Shown here: positions 1 to 8,435 of the stretch, in pieces | How positions within the stretch are numbered: position 1 is the stretch's first letter | Layout: the number at the start of each line of letters is the position of its first letter | Source of the DNA: Streptomyces olivochromogenes | GTDB taxonomy: Bacteria > Actinomycetota > Actinomycetes > Streptomycetales > Streptomycetaceae | Assembly (NCBI RefSeq): GCF_001514115.1 | Contig: NZ_KQ948469.1 | Span: forward strand, 88,732-152,731 | Direction of reading: 5' to 3' | Length of the DNA: 64,000 nucleotides | The notes under the pieces: model-generated | Database searches by the model: none | What the model was told of the DNA's origin: nothing | The model's input: only the letters and a program-made list of their open reading frames with translations | Made by a program: the position numbers and the translations under genes

Positions 1-114
1 ATCATCGACCTGCTGGTGGCCCCCATCATCTACAGAGCCATCTTCCTGCCCTGGACACTGTCCGAAGCAGACGCGCGCACATACGTCGACGAACTCTGCA
101 ACCGCTCCACCTGA
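1..114 (+). CDS. TetR-family regulator, C-terminal end only
   Basis: The window opens inside a gene; 37 codons remain before a TGA. The visible tail contains LLVAPIIYRAIF followed by a short amphipathic end, which resembles the last helices of the ligand-binding/dimerisation domain of TetR/AcrR regulators (the LLxxPIxYRxLF pattern is common there). The DNA-binding half lies outside the window, so target and ligand cannot be judged. It converges on the aldo/keto reductase gene that follows. The family assignment rests only on this short tail. Confidence 0.5.
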   Translation: MIDLLVAPIIYRAIFLPWTLSEADARTYVDELCNRST

Positions 115-210
115 CCCCCACCACGAGATCCGGCGACACCGGTCGCAGCCTTCGCCCGCTCGGGTCGACTTTCCCGGGAGCCCGATGAGTGCGGCGCACA
201 GATCAGGTGG

Positions 211-1080
211 TCAGACGGCCTGGCCGAGTGCCTGGAACTGGGCGTCGGACAAAGCGACCCGCGCGGCCTGGATGTTCTCCTCCAGGTGAGCCACGCGGGA
301 GGTGCCCGGAATGGGCAGCATCACCGGGGAGCGCCGCAGCAGCCAGGCCAGGGCCAACTGGGAAGGGCTGGCGCCGAGCTCCTTGGCGAGAGAGTCCAGC
401 GGGCCGCCCGGGCGCGCCAGTTGGCCGGTGGCCATCGGGAACCACGGGATGAAGCCCAGGTTCTCCCGCTCGGCGTACTCCAGGACGTCCTCGGCACTGC
501 GATCGGCCAGGTTGTACAGGTTCTGCACGGAGACGATGCCCGCGATCTTCCGGGCTTCCTCGATCTGCTCCACGGTCACCTCGGACAGGCCGATGTGGCG
601 GATCTTGCCCTCCTGCTGCAGCAGGAACAGCTCGCCGACCTGGTCGGCCAGCGGGACCTTGGGGTCGATCCGGTGCAGTTGGTAGAGGTCGATCCGCTCC
701 ACACCCAGGTGGCGCAGGCTCAGTTCGGTCTGCTGCCGCAGGTACTCGGGGCGCCCGAGCGCGCGCCAGTCATCCGGGCCCGAACGGGACAGGCCGCCCT
801 TGGTCGCGATCACCAAGCTCTGGGGGTACGGGTGCAGCGCCTTGCGGATGAGCTGCTCGCTGACGAACGGGCCGTAGGAATCTGCGGTGTCGATGAAGTT
901 CACACCCAGCTCGGCGGCCCGGCGCAGCACCCGCACGGCCTCCTCGGGATCCTTCGGCTCCCCCCACACTCCGGGACCCGTCAGCTGCATCGCACCGTAG
1001 CCGAGCCGGTTGACGGGCAGGTCGCCGCCGAGGCGGTAGACCCCGGAGGCGTCGGCGGGGCGTGCGGTTTCCTGTGCCAT
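211..1080 (-). CDS. Aldo/keto reductase
   Basis: A 289-residue NAD(P)H-dependent aldo/keto reductase, predicted to reduce a carbonyl on a small cytosolic substrate. The family tetrad is intact: Asp64 and Tyr69 in DTADSYG, Lys94 in IATKGG and His136 in YQLHRID. GLSE near residue 165 and the C-terminal IPGTS cofactor region are also present, so length and layout are typical of a complete single-domain TIM barrel. The start is ATG at 1080 with a GAGGGAG ribosome site just upstream. It resembles the second aldo/keto reductase of the window at 9121 (shared SYGPFV, LSLRHLG/RSLRHLG and LHRIDP blocks) but has a shorter N-terminal region. Substrate unknown. Confidence 0.9.
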   Translation of the reverse strand: MAQETARPADASGVYRLGGDLPVNRLGYGAMQLTGPGVWGEPKDPEEAVRVLRRAAELGVNFIDTADSYGPFVSEQLIRKALHPYPQSLVIATKGGLSRSGPDDWRALGRPEYLRQQTELSLRHLGVERIDLYQLHRIDPKVPLADQVGELFLLQQEGKIRHIGLSEVTVEQIEEARKIAGIVSVQNLYNLADRSAEDVLEYAERENLGFIPWFPMATGQLARPGGPLDSLAKELGASPSQLALAWLLRRSPVMLPIPGTSRVAHLEENIQAARVALSDAQFQALGQAV

Positions 1081-1499
1081 GGTCTGTACTCCCTCATGGA
1101 ATCAATGCCCGGCGAGAGTGCTTGCGCGGGCCGACAGGCAAGGCGCGGTGGGCAGAGCGCTGACGCCGTTTTCAGTGCGGGGCAAGGAGAACCGGCGGGC
1201 AGGTCGAGTCGCTCGCCGCCGAGACCATCCGGCCTGGCATGTGACTACGTATCCTCCTTCCCGCCTCCCGCAGGGGGTAACCGGTGTAGCTGACGACATC
1301 CGGACCAACCTGACCTGATCCTTGACGCACGGACATGAGCCTGGGGTAAGCGGGGCTTGACCGAGGGCAACTTCCCGTCGGGCACCGCTCAGCCCCCTCC
1401 CCCGGCCGGGGAACACATGCCAGGTTGGCGATGAATGGCTAACCGCGCTTCGGCGAAGCCGGAGCAGGGGTGTACTCGTGTCACGGTCAGGCAGCGTGG
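1081..1499. other. Intergenic, 419 bp, no gene seen
   Basis: This gap lies upstream of the leftward aldo/keto reductase and downstream of the next leftward gene. Open frames here have arginine-rich, unstructured translations and no ribosome site, so I call none. It should contain the reductase promoter, but no clear -35/-10 pair stands out. Confidence 0.5.
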
Positions 1500-2219
1500 T
1501 CAGGCAACAGAGATCTCGCTGAGATCGATGGTGACGAGGACCGGCTCGGGCAGGACCCGCGCATCCTCCTGAACGGGCAGGACGTACCGGTGCGTTGGGA
1601 AGACCAGTCCCGATACCGTTGCGTGCTTCTCGCACAGATGCGCAGCGGGCGCGCCGCCGAGTACGTCGGCTGCGTAGTCATGACGGCGCAGCAGCCCGGC
1701 GGTGTTGTAGTAGAAGATCTGTTCCCTGGCGTGTGTCGCGAGAGCGTCAGGGAAGGTCGCCCGCAGCCGTCGCCAGTTCTCGCCGGCTTCCTGCCAGGGC
1801 TCCAGTTCCTCCACTGCAACGCCAGGGCGCGTCAGCAGGTAGGGAGCCGTGAGGTAGTTCCACATGGCATAGCCCGCGAAGTACAGCACATGGAGCTGAT
1901 CCCAGGGGGTGTCCGGGCCGTGGCCGGAGAAGGCTTCCCGTGGGGACGTCCGCTCGGCCACGACCTCGCCGTCCCGCCTCTCGATCGCGACTCGGCCGGG
2001 CGTGAACACACCGCGCAGTTCCGGGTCGGTGAAGCCCTCGAAGACCACGCGCTGCTGCTGCACGTCAACGGTCATGTCGGCCGTGGCGAGGATTCCCTGC
2101 TGACCGCGGAGGGTCCACAGGAGCCCGCCCAGGGACCCCTTGGCATGGATGGTTCTCGCTTCTTGCCACCGCCGGAGGCCGCCATGGGCCTCAAGAACAA
2201 GATCCAATAGGTTCGTCAT
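1500..2219 (-). CDS. Conserved protein of unknown function
   Basis: A 239-residue soluble protein with no signal peptide or membrane segment. I do not recognise a named domain. The sequence alternates charged and hydrophobic residues in a way that suggests a mostly beta-strand fold, with aromatic-rich stretches (VLYFAGYAMWNYL, EQIFYYNTAGLL). The frame stays open further upstream, but ATG at 2219 (MTNLLDLVLEAHGG) is preferred because the extra upstream translation is arginine/glycine-rich, non-protein-like and runs through the SnoaL-like remnant in another frame. Its neighbour upstream on the same strand is that broken SnoaL-like gene, so the two may once have formed a small-molecule modification pair. 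Confidence 0.65.
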   Translation of the reverse strand: MTNLLDLVLEAHGGLRRWQEARTIHAKGSLGGLLWTLRGQQGILATADMTVDVQQQRVVFEGFTDPELRGVFTPGRVAIERRDGEVVAERTSPREAFSGHGPDTPWDQLHVLYFAGYAMWNYLTAPYLLTRPGVAVEELEPWQEAGENWRRLRATFPDALATHAREQIFYYNTAGLLRRHDYAADVLGGAPAAHLCEKHATVSGLVFPTHRYVLPVQEDARVLPEPVLVTIDLSEISVA

Positions 2220-2329
2220 GGGTAGGCCTCCGTGGTGAGTGACGCTGCCTGCGTGTCGATGTTCCTGCGGCGATCGCCCGTGGCGCGCGTTCGGCGTGCA
2301 CGGGGCACCCGAGCCATCACGTCTCCGAG

Positions 2330-2514
2330 TCAGGCCCGCCGGCCGGCCTGAGGGTTGGTGAACATGGGGTTGCCCGCGACGGTGTCCTGCGCGGCCACCT
2401 CGTCCTGCAGGACGTCCCAGTGCCCCACCACCAGGCCGTCCTCGAAACGGAAGACGTCGATCCCGAGGGAGCCACCAGGTTTGTTGACCGATTGGACCAC
2501 TATCCAAACATGAT
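2330..2514 (-). pseudogene. SnoaL/NTF2-like protein, 5'-truncated remnant
   Basis: The minus strand between about 2514 and a TGA at 2330-2332 translates into the C-terminal part of a SnoaL-like (NTF2 fold, ester-cyclase-type) protein: LGIDVFRFEDGLVVGHWDVL followed by DEVAAQDTVAGNPMFTNP. The FRFEDG...EHWDVLQ pattern is the hallmark of this fold's last strands; here the E of EHW is G. No start codon precedes it: upstream the reading frame runs into a stop exactly where a perfect inverted repeat begins. The N-terminal two thirds are missing, so this is a remnant rather than a gene. Only the C-terminal strand pattern supports the family name. Confidence 0.6.
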
Positions 2515-2535
2515 GTGGTCCAATCGGTCAACAAA
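2480..2535. repeat. Perfect 21-bp inverted repeat with 14-bp loop
   Basis: Bases 2480-2500 and 2515-2535 are exact reverse complements, separated by 14 bases. The left arm lies inside the SnoaL-like reading frame and would encode VQSVNK, so one arm looks like former coding DNA and the other like its inverted copy. A shorter TTGGA...TCCAA palindrome sits inside at 2492-2508. It could be a fold-back rearrangement junction or, alternatively, a large operator. Confidence 0.75.
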
Positions 2536-3052
2536 TCGCCGTTGTCAGATCTCAGCGCAAGACGGGCTCAGGCAGTCTCCGGAGAAGCGGAGGTCCGCAT
2601 GAGGTCAGGAAGCGGGAGTTCGATCGCTCGCCCCGGTCCGGTCTGTCCTGGTCACCCCCGTACCGCACGTACTCCGCCCTCACCAAGGTCCAGCGCGAAG
2701 CCATCGCGGCTGGACGACCTTGCCGCATCGCGAACGATCGGCTTCTTTGAGCCCCACCAGGTGCTGTTGATGGACGGAAGTTCGGTGAAACCCCGCCGAA
2801 GAGCTCCAGCACGTAGCGATCGAGCGCGTGAACGCGCCGCCGTCCGCCGCATCCGGGCCGGGGCGTTGTCCGGACCTCACCCTGCCGTGCCGTGCCGCAA
2901 GGCAGGCGCACAGGGACTTGCCGAGGCACATTGGAATAAGAACACCAAATTGGCCGGAAACGTAGTATTCCGCGCCCAGTGGCTACGCCTCTGCTCCCAC
3001 CTAGCGTCGTACGTACTGACGCCATCGGATCCTCGATCTGAAGGAGCGGAAC
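2536..3052. other. Intergenic, 517 bp, no gene seen
   Basis: Between the inverted repeat and the acyl-CoA dehydrogenase start there is no frame with a believable protein. The last 120 bases are relatively AT-rich (GGAATAAGAACACCAAATTGG near 2934) and probably hold the promoter of the acyl-CoA operon, ending in the ribosome site AAGGAGCGG before the ATG at 3053. Confidence 0.45.
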
Positions 3053-4342
3053 ATGAAGCCGACACAGAGCTCAGCGGTCGACCCGGGCCAGACCGTGCCG
3101 AACGGCGCTTCCCCGAGCGGCAACGGAAAGCTGTCCGGGGTGGAGCCGCCGGTACTCGGCGGACCGGAGCACTCCGACTACTACCTGCTGGACAACCTGA
3201 TCACCGACGAGCAACGGGCCCTTCGGAAGAAGGTCCGCGAGTTCATGGACCAGGAGGTCACCCCGATCATCAACCCGTATTGGGAGCGAGCGGAGTTCCC
3301 CTTCGAGCTGGTGCCCAAGCTGGCACAGCTGAACATCGCGGGCTTTCAGATCGCCGGCCACGGCTGCCCCGGGATGAGCAACCTGACGGCCGGCCTGGTG
3401 ATCCTCGAACTGGCCCGGGGCGATCTGAGCATGTCGACGTTCATGGGGGTCCACTCGGCCCTGGCCATGACGTCGATCGGACTGCTCGGCTCCGAGGAGC
3501 AGAAGGAGCGCTTCCTGCCGCCGATGGCACGTCTGGAGAAGATCGGCGCCTTCGGCCTGACCGAGCCCGCGCACGGCACCGACGTCGTCAAGCTGGAGAC
3601 GACCGCGCGCCGGGACGGTGACTCCTACGTCCTCAACGGCTACAAGAGGTGGATCGGCAACACGACCCTCGCCGACTACGTGATCATCTGGGCCCGCGGC
3701 GACGACGGGCATGTGGGCGGCTACGTGGTCGAAACGGGCACACCCGGGTTCGACGCCCAGGTCATCAAGGGCAAGACGGCTCTGCGCTGTGTCCAGAACG
3801 CGCAGATCTCCCTCACCGACGTCCGGGTGCCCGCCGAGAACAGGCTGGCGAACGTGAAAACCTTCCGCGACACCGAGAAAGTCCTGCTGGCCTCGCGCTT
3901 CTGCGTCGCCTGGGAGTCGATCGGCGCCGCCGTCGCGGGCTACGAGACGGCTCTGGCCTACGCCAAGCAGCGCAAGCAGTTCGGAATGCCGCTGGCCGCC
4001 TTCCAGCTCGTCCAGTACCGGCTCTCCCGGATGCTGGCGGACATCACCGACATGCTGTGCATGCAGTTCCGGCTCAGCCAGCTCCTGGACGAGGGCGAGT
4101 ACTCGATGCCCCGGGTCGCGCTGGCCAAGATGCACTACACCGAACGAGCCCGTGCCATCCTCGCCGACGCCCGCGACATGCTCGGTGGCAACGGCATCCT
4201 GCTCGACTACCACGTCGCCCGGCACCTGTGTGACATCGAGGCGATCGACACGTACGAGGGCACCGACACCGTGCAGGCGCTGATCGTCGGCCGCGACATC
4301 ACCGGCTACAACGCCTTCGTGCCCATGGCGCCGAGCCACTGA
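3053..4342 (+). CDS. Acyl-CoA dehydrogenase, glutaryl-CoA dehydrogenase-like
   Basis: A 429-residue FAD enzyme oxidising an acyl-CoA thioester. After a divergent N-terminal tail of about 40 residues come the helical domain, the flavin-contact block FGLTEPAHGTD, the strand block KRWIGNTTLADYVI and the C-terminal helical domain. The catalytic base is the Glu at about residue 402 in TYEGTDTVQALIVGRDITG, the arrangement of glutaryl-CoA dehydrogenases and the related ACX4 clade rather than of ordinary medium-chain enzymes. ATG at 3053 follows a strong AAGGAG. A class III CoA-transferase, a hydratase and a CoA ligase follow on the same strand, so glutarate or another short dicarboxylate/short acyl acid is the likely substrate (inference). 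Confidence 0.88.
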   Translation: MKPTQSSAVDPGQTVPNGASPSGNGKLSGVEPPVLGGPEHSDYYLLDNLITDEQRALRKKVREFMDQEVTPIINPYWERAEFPFELVPKLAQLNIAGFQIAGHGCPGMSNLTAGLVILELARGDLSMSTFMGVHSALAMTSIGLLGSEEQKERFLPPMARLEKIGAFGLTEPAHGTDVVKLETTARRDGDSYVLNGYKRWIGNTTLADYVIIWARGDDGHVGGYVVETGTPGFDAQVIKGKTALRCVQNAQISLTDVRVPAENRLANVKTFRDTEKVLLASRFCVAWESIGAAVAGYETALAYAKQRKQFGMPLAAFQLVQYRLSRMLADITDMLCMQFRLSQLLDEGEYSMPRVALAKMHYTERARAILADARDMLGGNGILLDYHVARHLCDIEAIDTYEGTDTVQALIVGRDITGYNAFVPMAPSH

Positions 4343-4424
4343 CCCCGGTGTGTATCGCGGCGCCCTGTGACAGCGGGTCAACCCCGGGCACCGCATGCGA
4401 CCCCACTGAGGACAAGGAGTAGTC

Positions 4425-5642
4425 ATGAGCAGCACACCCCTCCTGGAGGGACTGCACGTCGTCGATCTCGCCAGTTTCATTGCCGGCCCCGCCGCGGCCA
4501 CCGTCCTCGGTGACTTCGGCGCCGACGTCGTCAAGGTGGAACCGCCGCACACGGGCGACGCATACCGTTCGCTCAGCCGCATCCCTCCCAACCCCCAGGT
4601 CGAAGGGGTCAACTACCCCTGGCAGCTGGACAACCGCAACAAGCGCAGCATCGCGCTCAACCTCAAGTCACCCAGCGCCCGGCCCGTACTCGAGAGTCTG
4701 GTGCGGTGGGCCGATGTGCTGGTGACGAACTTCCCGCCGCGGACGCGCGAGAAGCTGGGCCTGGAATACGACGCTCTGGCCCCCCTCAATCCCCGGCTGG
4801 TCTACGCCGATGTCACCGGCTTCGGCGAGGAAGGTCCGGATGCGCATCTGCCCGGCTTCGACGTGACGGCGTACTGGGCGCGCAGTGGCCTGATGGACCT
4901 CACACGCCAAAGGGACGTGGCGCCGGCCACGAACGCGTTCGGATCGGGCGATCACTCCACGGCGATCACCCTGTTCGCCGGGATCATGACCGCGTTGTAC
5001 CGGAGGGAGAAGACCGGCCAGGGCGCACGCGTCACGGCCTCGCTGCTCGCCGAGGGCGCTTGGGCGGCGAGCATGTGGCTGCAAGCCGTACTGGTCGGTG
5101 CGAAGCCTCCCCGCCCCATCGACCGGTCCGACCCGCCCAACGCACTCGTGAACATGTACCGCACGGCGGACGACCGCTGGATCGTCCTCGGCTTCGCCAA
5201 CGAGAACAAGCAGGTCCCGCTCTTCCTCAAGGCCATCGGTCATCCCGAGGCAGCGGAGAACCCGCACTACGCCGACACCCCGAGCCGCCGCGCCCACGCC
5301 GCCGAGATCGTCGCCGTGCTGGACAAGACCTTCGCGACTCGTTCCCTGGCCGAGTGGCGCGAGGTGCTCGACGCCGCGGGCCTCACGTACGGGGTCGTCC
5401 AGACGCTCGAGGAGTGCGCCCAGGACCCCCAGCTCCTCGCCAACCGGGTGTTCGTGCCGATCGACGACGGCAGCGACGACCCGCACCTGACCGTCGACAG
5501 CCCCGTCCGACTGGACCAGGAACAGAAGGTCCGTCCGGGCCCGGCCCCCGACCTTGGCGAACACACCGAGTCCGTACTCCGCGACCTCGGCTTCGACGCC
5601 GCCGGAATCGAGGAGCTGCGCAAAGCCGAAGCAGTCGCCTGA
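4425..5642 (+). CDS. CaiB/BaiF family class III CoA-transferase
   Basis: A 405-residue family III CoA-transferase that moves CoA between acids through an enzyme-bound anhydride. The N-terminal block LEGLHVVDLASFIAGPAAA, the GADVVKVEPP strand, NKRSIALNLKSP and the catalytic aspartate block GSGDHSTAITLFAGIMTAL (Asp about 176) are all present. ATG at 4425 follows ACAAGGAG. It lies 82 bp after the acyl-CoA dehydrogenase. Class III transferases paired with glutaryl-CoA dehydrogenase are known to activate glutarate, which would explain the pairing, but the acceptor acid cannot be read from the sequence. Confidence 0.88.
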   Translation: MSSTPLLEGLHVVDLASFIAGPAAATVLGDFGADVVKVEPPHTGDAYRSLSRIPPNPQVEGVNYPWQLDNRNKRSIALNLKSPSARPVLESLVRWADVLVTNFPPRTREKLGLEYDALAPLNPRLVYADVTGFGEEGPDAHLPGFDVTAYWARSGLMDLTRQRDVAPATNAFGSGDHSTAITLFAGIMTALYRREKTGQGARVTASLLAEGAWAASMWLQAVLVGAKPPRPIDRSDPPNALVNMYRTADDRWIVLGFANENKQVPLFLKAIGHPEAAENPHYADTPSRRAHAAEIVAVLDKTFATRSLAEWREVLDAAGLTYGVVQTLEECAQDPQLLANRVFVPIDDGSDDPHLTVDSPVRLDQEQKVRPGPAPDLGEHTESVLRDLGFDAAGIEELRKAEAVA

Positions 5643-5685
5643 AGCCACCGGTTCAGCAACGCGACGGAAGAAGGGAAACATCATC

Positions 5686-6465
5686 ATGACTACGGGCAAC
5701 GACACGCCGACCGTACGAACTGAGGAGAACGACGGCATCTTCGTGATCACGATCGACCGGCCGCAGGCTCGCAACGCCATCGACGGGGCCACCGCCAGGG
5801 CCCTCGCGGCTGCCGTCGATCACCTGGAGTCCCGTGACGACCTTCTGGTCGGCATCCTCACCGGTGCCGGCGGCGTCTTCAGCGCCGGTATGGACCTCAA
5901 GGCCTTCGCGGCCGGAGACAAGCCCATCGTCGAAGGACGGGGCTTCGCCGGCATCACCCGCGCCCGGATCAAGACCCCGCTCATCGCCGCCGTCGAGGGC
6001 TACGCGCTGGGCGGCGGAACCGAGATGGCGCTCGCCTGCGACATGATCGTCGCCGCGCGGAACGCCACATTCGGTCAGACCGAGGTCCACTACGGCATCG
6101 TGCCCCCCGAAGGCGGCATGGTTCGCCTGCCCGAGCGCATCCCGCGCAACATCGCCCTGGAGCTACTGCTGACCGGCGAGCCTCTGCCCGCCGAACGCGC
6201 CGAGCGGTTGGGCCTGGTCAACCACCTCACAGAACCGGGTCAGGCCCTGCAGCGGGCCATGGCACTGGCCACGAGCATCGCGCACAACGCGCCCCTGGCC
6301 GTGACAGCCATCAAACGCGTCGTCAACGAACGGCGAGCGTTCAGCGACGAGGACGCGTTTGCCGAGCAGGACCGGATCGTCGCACCGGTCCTGGCGTCCC
6401 ACGACGCGCAGGAGGGCGCCCATGCCTTCGCCGAGAGGCGCTCACCGCACTGGCAGGGCCGCTGA
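5686..6465 (+). CDS. Enoyl-CoA hydratase/isomerase family protein
   Basis: A 259-residue crotonase-fold protein. The two oxyanion-hole blocks are visible (FSAGMDLKAFA and GYALGGGTEMALACD), as are acidic residues in GQTEVHYGIVPPEGG where the catalytic glutamates of hydratases lie. Likely role: hydration of the enoyl-CoA made by the preceding dehydrogenase. The frame stays open upstream, but ATG at 5686 is chosen because GAAGAAGGG sits at a good distance and the crotonase homology starts soon after it. It lies 43 bp after the CoA-transferase in the same operon. Hydratase cannot be separated from isomerase or dehalogenase relatives by sequence alone. Confidence 0.85.
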   Translation: MTTGNDTPTVRTEENDGIFVITIDRPQARNAIDGATARALAAAVDHLESRDDLLVGILTGAGGVFSAGMDLKAFAAGDKPIVEGRGFAGITRARIKTPLIAAVEGYALGGGTEMALACDMIVAARNATFGQTEVHYGIVPPEGGMVRLPERIPRNIALELLLTGEPLPAERAERLGLVNHLTEPGQALQRAMALATSIAHNAPLAVTAIKRVVNERRAFSDEDAFAEQDRIVAPVLASHDAQEGAHAFAERRSPHWQGR

Positions 6466-6477
6466 CACCGGCCCCGG

Positions 6478-6500
6478 CTCCGTCATCCCCGGTGACGGAG
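6478..6500 (+). terminator. Hairpin after enoyl-CoA hydratase
   Basis: CTCCGTCA and TGACGGAG form a perfect 8-bp stem around a 7-base loop, 13 bp after the stop codon. There is no T-run, which is usual for Streptomyces terminators. It may only partly separate the ligase gene downstream, which has its own ribosome site. Confidence 0.45.
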
Positions 6501-6637
6501 AAGCTGCGTGCTGCCGTCGCCAGTGACGGGATCACCGGTGGGTTTCATGGGGGGGCTGACGCGAAGGAGGGTTCGAGCCGAGGTACTCGAGGGGCTGCGC
6601 GGCCGAAAGACCCATAAAGTCGAGGAGAGGAGCTGAC

Positions 6638-8134
6638 ATGAACCTCGCATCCCGCTTGGTGCGCAGCGCCCGGACTCATCCGGATCGCGCGGCGCTCCGT
6701 CTCGAGGACGCCGTCGTGTCCTATCGCACGCTCGACCAGGGCAGCGCCCACATGGCCGGACTGCTCGACCGCCATGGCGTGAAGCCCGGGGACCGAGTGG
6801 CGATCATGCTGCCCAACGTCCCCGAGTTCGCCCTCGCGTACTTCGGCGTACTCCGGGCCGGCGGCATCGTCGTCCCGATGAACCCCCTGCTCAAGTCCCG
6901 CGAGGTCGCCTACTACCTCGGCGACTCAGGCGCCCGGCTCCTGTTCGCCTGGCACGCCTTCGCCGACGAGGCACGGGCCGGTGCGCAGCAGGCCGAGGCC
7001 GAGGTGGTCGTCGTCAGTACCGGCGCATTCGATTCTCTGCTCGCGTCCGCCCCATCCGTCGAGGACGTGGCCGACCTGCACGAGGACGACACCGCGGTGA
7101 TTCTCTACACCTCGGGAACGACCGGTCAGCCGAAGGGCGCCGAACTGACCCACGCCAACCTCACCCGCAACTGCGACATCGCCCGCGAACTGGTCCAGCT
7201 CACCGCCGACGACGTGATCTTCGGTGGGCTGCCCCTGTTCCACGCGTTCGGACAGACCTGCACCCTCAACGCCGCCGTCGGCTCCGGCGCGTGCCTCACC
7301 CTGCTGCCGCGCTTCGACGCCGGGAAGGCACTGGGAATCCTCGGCGAGCACGGGGTGACCGTCTTCGCCGGGGTGCCGACGGTGTTCAGCAGACTGGTGC
7401 GGGAGCCCGACCGGGACGCGTATCCCGTCTCCCGGCTACGCGTGTCCCTCACCGGCGGCGCGGCGATGCCGGTCCAGGTGCTGCACGACTTCCAGACCGC
7501 GTTCGACTGCGCCGTGCTCGAAGGGTACGGGCTGTCGGAGACCTCGCCCATCGCCTCGTTCAACACCTTGCAGTCCGGACCCAAGCCCGGTTCGGTCGGC
7601 ACCCCGATCCGGGGCGTCGAGATGCGCGTGGTCGCCAACGGCACGGAGGTACCGCAAGGGGAAAGCGGCGAGATCACGATCCGCGGGCACAACGTGATGA
7701 AGCGGTACTGGCAACGCCCCGAGGAGACCGCCGCCGCGATCCGTGACGGTTGGTTGTACACCGGCGACATCGGTCGGGTCGACCAGGACGGGTATTTCTG
7801 GATCATCGGACGGACGAAGGACGTGATCATTCGGGGCGGCTACAACGTGTACCCCCGCGAGGTCGAAGACGTGCTGTACGAGCATCCGGCGGTCGCCGAC
7901 GCCGCGGTCATCGGCCTCCCCAGCTCCGATCTCGGTGAGGAGGTCGGTGCGGCGGTCGTTCTCAAGCCGGGCGCCCGAACGACGGCCGAGGAACTGCGTG
8001 AATACGTCAAGCATCAGGTCGCCGCCTACAAGTATCCGCGGAAGGTCTGGATCACGGACGCGCTGCCGAAGGGACCGACCGGCAAGATCCTCAAGCGGCA
8101 GATCGTCCCGCCGCCCGAGCTGGACAGGCGATGA
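6638..8134 (+). CDS. AMP-binding acyl-CoA ligase
   Basis: A 498-residue member of the ANL superfamily that activates a carboxylic acid as an acyl-adenylate and then an acyl-CoA. The phosphate loop YTSGTTGQPKG, the GYGLSET motif, the hinge region YTGDIGRVDQDGYFWIIGR and the C-terminal catalytic lysine in PTGKILKR are all intact. Length is typical of medium/long-chain fatty-acid ligases. ATG at 6638 follows GAGGAG. As last gene of the acyl-CoA block it probably supplies or recycles the CoA ester used by the three upstream enzymes; the acid is not predictable from sequence. Confidence 0.9.
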   Translation: MNLASRLVRSARTHPDRAALRLEDAVVSYRTLDQGSAHMAGLLDRHGVKPGDRVAIMLPNVPEFALAYFGVLRAGGIVVPMNPLLKSREVAYYLGDSGARLLFAWHAFADEARAGAQQAEAEVVVVSTGAFDSLLASAPSVEDVADLHEDDTAVILYTSGTTGQPKGAELTHANLTRNCDIARELVQLTADDVIFGGLPLFHAFGQTCTLNAAVGSGACLTLLPRFDAGKALGILGEHGVTVFAGVPTVFSRLVREPDRDAYPVSRLRVSLTGGAAMPVQVLHDFQTAFDCAVLEGYGLSETSPIASFNTLQSGPKPGSVGTPIRGVEMRVVANGTEVPQGESGEITIRGHNVMKRYWQRPEETAAAIRDGWLYTGDIGRVDQDGYFWIIGRTKDVIIRGGYNVYPREVEDVLYEHPAVADAAVIGLPSSDLGEEVGAAVVLKPGARTTAEELREYVKHQVAAYKYPRKVWITDALPKGPTGKILKRQIVPPPELDRR

Positions 8135-8435
8135 GGCGACTGAGCCGGGGCGGATCTCCTGGCGCAGACCGCCCGCACGGCACCGCGAGGTCGCGGTGAG
8201 GCGGTGCGGCGGTGAGATGAGGCGGTCATTGCTGACGTCGTCGTGCATGTCGCGCATGTCGCGCAGAAAGTCGAACCTGCACGTGGTCACGGCCTCCCGG
8301 CCCAGGGCGGACCCGGTCAGGACAGTCGCCAGAACCAGCCAGTACCCGCCCGAGGCAGCCCGCGACTACCCGCGACCGCCATACGCCGGGCGTGCGTGCC
8401 CATGAGCACGCCGGGCGAGCGTGCCCCCGAGGCCG
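8135..8435. other. Convergent intergenic, 301 bp, with hairpin
   Basis: This gap separates the rightward acyl-CoA operon from the leftward TetR gene. Bases 8181-8198 form CACCGCGA-GG-TCGCGGTG, an 8-bp perfect dyad that can fold into a terminator-like hairpin. No gene seen. Confidence 0.45.

Noticed and set aside
2552..3025. Possible transposase fragment between the inverted repeat and the acyl-CoA operon
   Set aside because: No DDE or HUH motif, no terminal repeats and no target duplication could be seen in any frame.
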